The notes under the pieces are model-generated. The model ran no database searches. It worked only from the letters and a program-made list of their open reading frames with translations, and was not told where the DNA came from. 64,000 bases of DNA from Neobacillus sp. PS3-34 (GTDB lineage Bacteria; Bacillota; Bacilli; Bacillales; Cytobacillaceae): assembly GCF_030915465.1 (NCBI RefSeq), contig NZ_CP133267.1, forward strand, positions 496,001-560,000. Reading direction: 5' to 3'. Numbering within the stretch: position 1 is the stretch's first letter; each line of letters opens with the position of its first letter. Below, piece by piece: positions 56,800 to 64,000 of the stretch. Position numbers and translations under genes: made by a program.

Positions 56800-56818
56800 T
56801 TATAAAATCCTCGCCTTA

Positions 56819-57131
56819 TTATTTGTGTAAGTGGTCAGTTGTTCCACCAGGAGCAACTTTTCCGAAAATATAAACAGCTGTCATTTTTTCAGTTACAACT
56901 AAAGAATGTTCGTCACCTTTTTTCGTAAGAACCAAGTCTCCAGCCAACTTCGTATGTGTCACCTTCAGTTGTGCAAACTCCTTTACCTGAAACGATAATC
57001 CAATACTCGTTTCCGTCATGGTAGTGTAATTCGACCTCATCGCCAACTTCCAAACTGTTCATTCCATAGTGATTTATTTCGCTCCACTCTGGATATTCAT
57101 TGATTTCTGCATAACCTTTAATTACTGGCAT
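56819..57131 (-). pseudogene. Cupin domain protein, one frame break
   Basis: About 104 residues, one small cupin barrel: GDEVELHYHDGNEYWIIVSG (metal-site H, H, E), then YEVGPGDLVLTKKGDEHSLVV and AVYIFGK. The frame breaks near 56940, after YEVG; two missing bases at GTTGGCTGGAG (GGCCC restored) give the usual VGPGD motif. Such proteins bind sugars or isomerise them. It heads the unit with Gfo/Idh and GH30. The break fits the GGCC pattern. Confidence 0.8.
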
Positions 57132-57176
57132 TTCTTCAATCTCCTTTAAATTTTTTTGTTTTCCAATTGAATTTTG

Positions 57177-57366
57177 CTATATCCTAGGCTTCAAATCCTT
57201 TAATAACTTCATTCTTTTCTGCCGACTCGAATTTTTTTCAATAGGGCGAAGGACTCGTAGAACCTCATCATTTGTTACAATTGCCTCAGCTGTCCCCTGA
57301 ATGACTGAAACTACATTTCTCTAGAACTCTTCTGGCATTATCTGCGGTGCTGGCAGCTGTAAATGG
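57177..57366 (-). other. Unidentified coding-like remnant
   Basis: Read on the minus strand, two joined frames give FTAASTADNARRVL, then NVVSVIQGTAEAIVTNDEV and RVLRPIEKNSSRQKRMK before a stop at 57177. The residue mix looks protein-like, but I recognise no family and no start. It overlaps the end of the GH4 remnant and so belongs to the decayed stretch. Confidence 0.3.
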
Positions 57367-57436
57367 TTCCAATAATCGCAGTTGGAAGTTCAACAGTTAT
57401 TGGCTTTAATTTTATGTCATCTCCATTTACAATCGC
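57359..57436 (-). pseudogene. GH4 C-terminal remnant
   Basis: A 26-codon piece, AIVNGDDIKLKPITVELP then TAIIGTIY, matches AIVNGKGIELVPMTVELP, TALIGTIH in the GH4 protein at 44642-46042. The rest of the gene is missing. It begins right where the truncated ROK gene ends. Confidence 0.75.
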
Positions 57437-57437
57437 T

Positions 57438-58324
57438 TGCTATAAATCCTGCACCAATCATTCCAGCGTCTGGCCAAATTTAGAAATCACTATTTTAACT
57501 TTATCCTTTAACTGGTTGAAAACTTTATTTTGTGTTCTTTCGATTACTTTTTCAATTAACCATTGATTATGATAGATTACTGACCCTCCGAGCACGAATA
57601 CTTCAGGATCTATAGTTTGCATTAGAGATGCTATGGCACTTGAAAAATAATCAACCCAAGCCTCGACAACATCGAATGCATTGACATCACCATTTAGATA
57701 TTGTTCAAACAATAGCTTTGCTGTTGCGCCTTTTCCATAAAGTTTTATACTTTCTTCTTCTAAAGATTTTCCACTGCATAACGATTCTAAAGTACCGTTA
57801 TAAAGTGAAAAATGATTTTTGTTTATATCGGAAATGATCATACTTCCTATTTCGCCTGCATAGCCATTTGTACCGTGAAATATAGAATTGTTCAAAACCA
57901 TTCCGCTGCCAATTCCGGTACTTACGGTAATATAAATAGAATGTTTGTAATTTTTAGATGCACCAAAGCCAGATTCTAGTAATGCAATGACATTGACATC
58001 ATTTTCAAAGTAAAGCTCATATTCTGAAAAATAGACCTTTATCTCATTTACACTTGTACTCTCTAAAAATGGAAGATTAGTAGCGTCTGAAAATTTTTCC
58101 ATTCCGTCCTTCCAAGGTACAGGAAGTGCCATACCAATTTTAGTTGCTTCCCTATTCACATCAATTCTGTCAATCATCATTCTTATTTGTTCAAAGAATT
58201 CAATTGGATTTTTAAAATCAGATGATAAAGCGCTTTCTTTTCTAAGTAAATGAAAGTCACTATTAATAAGGCCTACTCTAATATTTGTACCACCAATATC
58301 AACTCCAATTACCTTATCTCCCAT
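57438..58324 (-). pseudogene. ROK family sugar kinase, C-terminus broken
   Basis: About 290 residues, a paralogue of the ROK kinase at 46058-46960: GVDIGGTNIRVG, ENDVNVIALLESGFG and STGIGSGMVLN are intact, and the zinc motif is replaced by NGTLESLCSGKS as in the other copy. The frame ends early at 57458; one added C (TTTGGCCCAGAC) restores DAGMIGAGFIA, after which the sequence runs into the GH4 remnant. The natural C-terminus is therefore lost. Together with the NagB remnant it is a decayed copy of the nagB-ROK-GH4 block. Confidence 0.8.
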
Positions 58325-58345
58325 AATGTGAACTCCTCATAATAT

Positions 58346-58399
58346 TCATTTATCTAAATATTTTGCTGCTGCCTGGTCTAAAAAGAAATCAATATGTTC
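58346..58399 (-). pseudogene. NagB C-terminal remnant
   Basis: The last 17 codons, EHIDFFLDQAAAKYLDK then stop, match DHIDFYLDAAAAKHLNLNQ of the NagB gene at 46977. Nothing of the rest of the gene is present. It precedes the ROK gene, as in the intact block. Confidence 0.75.
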
Positions 58400-58529
58400 A
58401 TATATGAAAACTTAATTAATTAATTTTGTTAAATAACTACTTTCTTTGTATTATATCTATCTATTTGGTTATAAGTCAATTCAAAAAACAACTTTATATA
58501 ATCCAGTTTATTTAACCCAAAAATTTAAA

Positions 58530-58582
58530 TAAAATAGAAAAGAAGTGAAAAGTATGAATTTTATCCTACTCTTCACTTCTTT
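58530..58582 (-). terminator. Terminator of the second GH30 unit
   Basis: On the minus strand AAAGAAGTGAAGAGTA (58582-58567) pairs with TACTTTTCACTTCTTT (58554-58539), one G-T pair, followed by TCTATTTTATTT. It lies 70-130 bp past the GH30 stop. The AT-rich stretch 58400-58529 shows nothing else. Confidence 0.75.
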
Positions 58583-58655
58583 GTTGGCTAATAGTCTCCT
58601 CTATTAACGAATTTCACGCATGTGGTGCAAAACACCAGCTAGAAAAATCGGTACC

Positions 58656-59991
58656 TCATTCTATAACACCAGTAACAATAGAACCTGCAGGTACCAAAAA
58701 CTCTGTCACTTGTCCTTTTATGCGTAGTGCGACCGGTACCTCTTCATTTGAACGGTTCATTAGAACAATAACAATGGAACCATCCGGGTTTTTCAAACTA
58801 ACTACATCTAATTTATCCGTATATTTTGTTGACGCAATTCGTTTGGCCCCGGCTCAATATAACGGCTAAAATGGCCAATATACGTATAAGAAAGCTTTTC
58901 TTGTACAACATCATTTTCTGTGTCACACATAATGGGAGCATCACAAAAATTGTTTACATGGTTCGGCTGCCTTCTTTATTAAGAAGGATGTTCCAATCAA
59001 TAAAAGAGTTCATACCCGCATTGATATTCCCGATAATGTCATAAGCGTACATTTGCGCGTTCGCTAACTGCCCTGCTTCACTAAAGCGGCTATATTCTAC
59101 ACAACCCTCAGTAAAGATCAGTTTCTTATCTGGAAATTTTTCACGAACCAGCTTGATTGCATCAAAATGCTCACCGGTATACCAATGGAAGGCAATCCCT
59201 TGTACCATTTTATCTGTGTCTTTATCAATAATTTCACAGGCACGTTCAAACATTCTTTCTTTATTGTGATCCCATATGCAGACTTCAAGATCTTCTAATC
59301 CATTTGCCATAAGGGAAGGATATAAATAATCACGCAAAAATTCTTTTTCCTGTTCACTTGAATACAAGCAGGAATCCCATGTTTGGGTTGCATTCGGTTC
59401 ATTTTGAATGGTGATCATATCAACGGCAAATCCTTTGTTACGATATTGCTTTATGTAATGGCAAATATACTCTGCCCAAAATTGTCTATATTCCGGTTTC
59501 AGTGATCCGCCTTCCGTTCTTTGACCATTTGTTTTCATAAAAGCAGGAGGTGACCAGGGAGACAACATGACACTTAATGTTTTCCCTGCCATTTGCTGGG
59601 CTTCCTTTAAAAGAGGAATGATATACTTTTCATCTCTCTCCAGGCTAAACGAGTTAAAACCTGTATCTTCTGGATCCTCTAATGCAGCATATTGCCCGAC
59701 GGAAAAATCACAGCTATCGATGTGAGTTCGAATAAGATTATAGCGATTTCCATTACTTCCAAAATAAGCATCTAGTATTCTTTTTTGTTTCTCTTCACTC
59801 ATCAGGGAAAAAGTATAACCTGCAGCTTCTGTTATCGCTCCACCAAACCCATCAAACGTTTGGTATTCCATTTCGGGATAAATGTTAACCACTTTCATTT
59901 CGACTCCTCGATCAACGGAAAAAGCTTTACTGCTTTCAAAAGTATTTTTGTTATCTTCTTGATAGGTCGTCGTAACCAGCTTTATATTCAT
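58656..59991 (-). pseudogene. GH30 family glycosidase, two frameshifts
   Basis: About 445 residues, paralogue of 54408-55744 and without a signal peptide: TIQNEPNATQTWDSC (acid/base E) and FTEGCVEYSRFS (nucleophile E). The frame breaks near 58967 (GGCAGCCGAAC) and near 58850 (CCGGGGCCAAA). One base added at each, giving AGGCCG and GGGGGCC, restores PNHVNNFCDAPIM and PGAKRIAS, and the C-terminal beta domain, ending at 58656. Directly after the third GH30 gene. The breaks fit the GGCC pattern. Confidence 0.88.
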
Positions 59992-60004
59992 ACCTATTTA
60001 CTCC

Positions 60005-61344
60005 TTATTTTTTCAGGATGGTCATAGCGCTTTTTGCTGCCAAATGGCAATGTAATATCTCATTTCCTTGTTGTTGTAATTGAACCGTCTTCATTTCCTC
60101 ACTATCGTTAAATAAAATGGTCACGATTGAACCATCCGTATTTTTAAAAGCGACTGAACGAATTACTTTATCACTGGAAGAAGCAATACGTCTTGCCTTC
60201 GGACGTACAAATTTACTAAAATGTGCTAATGCATAATAATCTAATGTGTAGGTTAAATCCTTCGTTTGCTGATCTACCGTAACGACTCCCCGGCAGGTAC
60301 TGCGCCCGAAACCAGGCACAACAGGTCCATTTTCTTCATCTAATGCCATATTCCATAGTACAAAGGATTTTGAATCATTTCTTAAAATTTCAATACCTGT
60401 TCTTAACACATTAGAAAAGGCTGGTTCAAAGGCTGGAATCCATTCCCCACCTGATCCTTCTGTAAAATGAACCTCTTTATCCGGATAAGCCATATGTACT
60501 TGATGTTGAGCTACTGGCTTCCCACCATACCAATGCCATGCAACTCCATCGACTGCATCGCCGGCATCATCGAAAACAGACAATGGATAATCCGGACGAT
60601 CCCAGTTATGGTCATAGCATAAAATTTTCGTGTCCAGCTTATGCTTTAAGAAATTAGGTTTTAAATAATTCTTAATAAAATCAGATTGCCATTCTGGCAG
60701 CATGAGCATACCCGGATAGTGTCCTGGGACAAAAAGTGCTTCATTTTGCGGTGTGATAGCATAAATAGGAAGACCTTGTTCTGTATAGGCGAGAATATAT
60801 TTGGTGAAATAATTCGCATAAACTTCGTAACATTCCTCTTTAAGTTCGCCGCCAATCATTGACCCGCTTGTTTTCATCCATGCTGGAGCGCTCCATGGAG
60901 AGGCCATCAGTTTGATGTCAGGATTGAGTGCTAATGCCTCCTTTGATAAAGGAATAATATCTTCCATATCATGAGCTACAGTAAATTGTTCCAGCTGAAA
61001 ATCCGTTTCCCCCTCTGGAATATCGTTGTAACTATACATTTCACGGGCAAAATCCGATGCACCCATTGGGTTTCGTAAAACTGATAAACCTATTCCCTTT
61101 TCCGGATGAAATAGTTTTTCCATCAGGTCGGTTCTTTGTTCCTTTTCCAAAACTTGATGAATCAAGTAGGCTGAAGAATCTGTAAAAGAAGCACCGAAAC
61201 CATCCATTTCTTGAAAGGTTTGCGTTTCATCAAGTGTTACGACGATACTATCAGTTGTTGAATGACTTGCTTCTACTTGCTTGGCCTTTTTTGGACAAAT
61301 AATTCTTGTTCTCCATTTGATGTATAAATAATAAGATCCTGCAT
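60005..61344 (-). pseudogene. GH30 family glycosidase, third copy, one frameshift
   Basis: About 446 residues in total. The start ATG at 61344 has GAGGAG before it; the first frame (MQDLIIYTSNGEQEL) ends after VQKRPSK. One base added near 61289 (AAAAAAGGCC to AAAAAAGGGCC) opens the frame through DSIVVTLDETQTF into MDGFGASFTDSSAY. Acid/base E is in ITPQNEALF and the nucleophile in VHFTEGSGG. It is more distant from the other two GH30 proteins than they are from each other. No signal peptide. The break fits the GGCC pattern. Confidence 0.88.
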
Positions 61345-61379
61345 AACATATCTCCTCGTGAATTTAGTAGGTTATTGAA

Positions 61380-61985
61380 CTACTTTCCAATATAGTTATT
61401 AAATATTTTTTCAAAAAGGAATGATTTCACAAAAGCTGATGAAGAAAATCCTAAAAACAACCAAATAAACAGTAATTTTGGAAAATAAATCGGAATGACG
61501 GCCACAAAGAGAACCGTAATGATAAATAACAAAATTGAATATGCTACTGTGTGAAGGCTAATCAAAAATGCATTTTTGATCGTGTGAAAACAAGAATTTT
61601 CAAACTTAGCTAACAAAGGAAAAACATACAACAACGTTAATAAAGATACTGTGACAAGTAATAGCAGCGGGTAAAGAACTACAGAATAATGTTTACTTAT
61701 ATTTGCAGCTAAAAATAGTAAACTAGCTAATACAAACAAGACAGCTAACCAAATGATTGAGCTTTGCTTTAGATTCTTTTTATAGCTGTTCCAAAAAGCT
61801 TTGGCTACATTGGATTCTTCATCTCGTACCATTTTCAATGTTACGGAATAAAGAGCTGTCAAGGATGCCCCAATGGTGACAATGGGCAAGCAGCCAATTA
61901 GAAAAACAATATTTAAAATCAATAGGTCAAAGATTTTTGTTAACGCTGAAAACAGCCTGCCTTCAACACCAAAAACTTTCTGCAT
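61380..61985 (-). CDS. YesL family (DUF624) membrane protein, second copy
   Basis: A 201-residue protein with about five hydrophobic segments: LLILNIVFLIGCLPIVTIGAS near the N-terminus, then the DUF624 loop DEESNVAKAFWNSYKKNLKQ. Partner of the binding protein at 62282-63883 and followed by GH30 genes, as the first YesL accompanies its own importer. Function unknown. It has a start ATG at 61985. Confidence 0.85.
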   Translation of the reverse strand: MQKVFGVEGRLFSALTKIFDLLILNIVFLIGCLPIVTIGASLTALYSVTLKMVRDEESNVAKAFWNSYKKNLKQSSIIWLAVLFVLASLLFLAANISKHYSVVLYPLLLLVTVSLLTLLYVFPLLAKFENSCFHTIKNAFLISLHTVAYSILLFIITVLFVAVIPIYFPKLLFIWLFLGFSSSAFVKSFLFEKIFNNYIGK

Positions 61986-62235
61986 GACTTTCTTTCCTCG
62001 CTTTCAACAAGCATTTATTTCGGATGATGAGGCTGGGCAAAAAACACCCAATTTGCCTGTCATCCAAAATGAACAGTCATGATAAATGCTGTAATTTTTA
62101 TCTGTGATTTGTATATGTAGAATATTTTCATCTCGCATTTACGCGATTTTTACCCCCACTTCATGAAATTAAAAGAAGAATGCGGATCTCATGGTGAGGA
62201 TAAATTTCCCGTAAACACATGGTTGGATCACGAAA

Positions 62236-62267
62236 CCATCAGTGGGGACTGGGCTATTCTCCCACTG
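62236..62267. other. Hairpin after the second binding-protein gene
   Basis: ATCAGTGGG (62236-62244) pairs with CCCACTGAT (62259-62267), without a T-run. It lies 15 bp past the stop at 62282 and probably stabilises the mRNA, like the hairpin at 38470-38498. The rest of 61986-62235 shows nothing clear. Confidence 0.55.
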
Positions 62268-62281
62268 ATAGATGTATCAGT

Positions 62282-63883
62282 TTATTTCAATCCTAATTTT
62301 TTACGATTAACATCCATTTTTTCACTTCTGATTTCAGAAATTTTATCCCAGTTATTTTGACCAAGGAATTTTTTGTAAGCTGAAAGCGTTTTATCATATT
62401 GGTTATCATTCTTAGCCCGAATCATTTTAACTAAAGTGGAATCCCAATTTGTTTGAATAGCACTTAAAGCACGAGCTTCTGGTGTTCCTTGATCTGGATC
62501 AGTACCTTCTAGAATAAAATGTGGTTTTAACTTCCCTTTACCCCATGCTTCCAATTGTTTCGTTGCTTCTAAAGTCGAATCACTTAAAGCATTATATTTA
62601 TCGTGGCCAAAGAAGAAAAATTCTCCCATTCTATACTCTTTTTTGAACTGATCAGGATTTTTCAAGCGCATCTCTTTTAATTCTGGAGTGAATTCATACT
62701 TTCCATCTGCATTTACTGTATACGTTTTTCCTTTGATTCCGTAAGTGGTTAATAGTTCACCTTTTTCACTTAGCAGGTAAGTGAAAATTTGCATGGCTTT
62801 AGCTGGATCTTTACAATTTTTAGAGATGTAGTTCATCATCCAGCCTGTAATACCAGATTGGTTTAATGTAGGTTCATTCCCTACTGTACTTTGTGGTCCA
62901 TCAACGGCAATATACTCTTTTCCAGGATTGCTTGACATATAGGTTTGCAAATCTCCACCTTTTTGTGGGATTCCGCTTATTAACATTGATGCATATTTAC
63001 CAGCCTTAACTTTTTCTGAATAAGCTGTGTCATCATCTGCAAAGCTATCATCGCTGATACCGCCATTTTTATAGACAGTATTAAACGTTTTGATCCAAGT
63101 CAGATAATCTTCATCTAAATTACGGTCATAAAATTTACCGTCTTTTTCTAAAGCAACTCCAAGATAATCTTGTAAGTTGTTTCCAAAAGCTTCGCTAGGG
63201 CCAAATGGTATTAATTTAGGGAATTGCGTTTTGATTTGCTCCATAGCACTTACAAATTCTTCTGGTGTTTTCATTGAGGGTTTTCCAATTGCTTCATAAA
63301 CATCCTTGCGAATTACGAAAGCTGTCGTTGCAGGAATGAAGCCTTTATCATAATCAGCTTGAGTATTTGAGTAGTTTGCATAACCGTACGTTTTACCGTC
63401 ATCCAGTTTGTGCCAATCCATTGAATCTTTCGATGCGACTTTTGTAAAATATGGATCATATTTCTTAGCTAACTCATTTAATGGCATTGCCCATGTATTA
63501 GCTTTTTTTGCAACTTGTGAATTTGCATCAAAAATAGAAATAATGTCTGGTATATCACCACTAGAAAAGAGAGCATTTAACTTTGTGTCATCCCCAGTAA
63601 TGAATTTAATATCAACATTCAAATCCTTTTTAATCTGTTTCGTCACAAAGTCGTGGCCATAATCCGTATTCCACCAATCAGCATTTACATACCAAGTCAA
63701 TGTCGTAGTTTTTTTTCTATTATCTAGTTTCCAGGCAGGTGTATTTTCATCAAGTTTATATCCTGCACTTGATTTTGTATCCTTACTGGAATTACTTGTA
63801 GTTGAAGTACATCCTGTTAAAACGAGTGTGAGGGCCAATAATAACATGATACTTTTAGTGAGAATCGATAGCAGTTTGGACAT
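62282..63883 (-). CDS. Sugar ABC transporter substrate-binding lipoprotein, second
   Basis: A 533-residue lipoprotein, signal MSKLLSILTKSIMLLLALTL with lipobox VLTGC and the lipid cysteine at residue 25. Type II binding fold of the same class as the protein at 38527-40173: LNALFSSGDIPDIISIFD, TWAMPLNELAKKYDPYF and YLLSEKGELLTTYG align with it. It should bind an oligosaccharide for a permease pair that must lie beyond the window. RBS AGAGGAGG lies about 9 bp before the ATG. First visible gene of the YesL-GH30-GH30 unit. Confidence 0.92.
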   Translation of the reverse strand: MSKLLSILTKSIMLLLALTLVLTGCTSTTSNSSKDTKSSAGYKLDENTPAWKLDNRKKTTTLTWYVNADWWNTDYGHDFVTKQIKKDLNVDIKFITGDDTKLNALFSSGDIPDIISIFDANSQVAKKANTWAMPLNELAKKYDPYFTKVASKDSMDWHKLDDGKTYGYANYSNTQADYDKGFIPATTAFVIRKDVYEAIGKPSMKTPEEFVSAMEQIKTQFPKLIPFGPSEAFGNNLQDYLGVALEKDGKFYDRNLDEDYLTWIKTFNTVYKNGGISDDSFADDDTAYSEKVKAGKYASMLISGIPQKGGDLQTYMSSNPGKEYIAVDGPQSTVGNEPTLNQSGITGWMMNYISKNCKDPAKAMQIFTYLLSEKGELLTTYGIKGKTYTVNADGKYEFTPELKEMRLKNPDQFKKEYRMGEFFFFGHDKYNALSDSTLEATKQLEAWGKGKLKPHFILEGTDPDQGTPEARALSAIQTNWDSTLVKMIRAKNDNQYDKTLSAYKKFLGQNNWDKISEIRSEKMDVNRKKLGLK

Positions 63884-64000
63884 GATTATAATTCCTCCTC
63901 TTTAATTTTAACCTTATGAATCAATCTATTATTTTTATCAGCATGATCAACGTGTTCAAACAACACCATAAAAATTGCGGAAGAAGGGGCAGGGCAATAG
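63884..64000. other. Window edge, no gene called
   Basis: On the minus strand one frame is open from the edge to a stop at 63888, reading EHVDHADKNNRLIHKVKIKEE in its last part. It does not look like a permease C-terminus and could be chance, so I do not call a gene. Confidence 0.2.

Noticed and set aside
62382..62396. cre-like sequence inside the second binding-protein gene
   Set aside because: TGAAAGCGTTTTAT lacks the last conserved part and lies in the coding region far from a promoter.

Overview
The window is low-GC Firmicutes DNA with AGGAGG-type ribosome binding sites, B. subtilis-like gene families (YesL, LplB/LplC-type permeases, ABC-F, DoxX), a T-box leader, a CcpA-type cre site and the GC-rich dispersed element common in Bacillaceae. 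It is most likely a soil Bacillaceae of the Bacillus/Neobacillus type; the exact genus cannot be read from the sequence.

Layout. 1-1.2 kb: a terminator and an 11-unit, 52-bp hairpin repeat array. 1.2-10.7 kb: housekeeping and accessory genes (iron-type alcohol dehydrogenase, RraB-like protein, DoxX, luciferase-like monooxygenase, aldose epimerase, zinc-ribbon protein, ABC-F ATPase behind a probable attenuator, MFS pump, SnoaL-like protein). 10.9-13.1 kb: glutaminyl-tRNA synthetase under a T-box leader whose specifier reads CAA (Gln). 13.2-17 kb: two MFS pumps, one behind an ArsR-type regulator with operator repeats over its promoter. 17-25.8 kb: prolyl oligopeptidase, a MITE-like element, a lipoprotein, a secreted sedolisin (S53) protease behind a cyclic-di-GMP-I riboswitch, a methyltransferase and two exported proteins. 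25.9-28.1 kb: a three-gene flavin electron-transfer unit (FMN-binding protein, ApbE, RnfD-like protein). 28.3-28.6 kb: a second hairpin array with the same geometry but another sequence. 29.5-32.5 kb: a TetR regulator and an MMPL transporter with two matching operators.

32.6-64 kb is one large glycan-utilisation island, almost all on the minus strand: two sugar ABC import modules (solute-binding lipoprotein, YesL, permeases), GH16, three GH30, GH3, two GH4, a GH123-like protein and a DUF6259-type glycosidase, with Gfo/Idh dehydrogenases, a sugar isomerase, NagB, ROK kinases and a ROK repressor. None of the glycosidases shows a signal peptide, so oligosaccharides are probably imported first and cut inside the cell. 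GH16 + GH30 + GH3 fits beta-1,3/1,6-glucan fragments, and NagB suggests amino sugars too, so fungal or algal wall glycans are a reasonable guess. A decayed second copy of the nagB-ROK-GH4 block lies at 57.4-58.4 kb.

About sixteen frame breaks occur in thirteen genes. Nearly all are single-base losses at an existing or restorable GGCC word, which points to a systematic sequencing error (possibly linked to GGCC methylation) more than to real gene decay.
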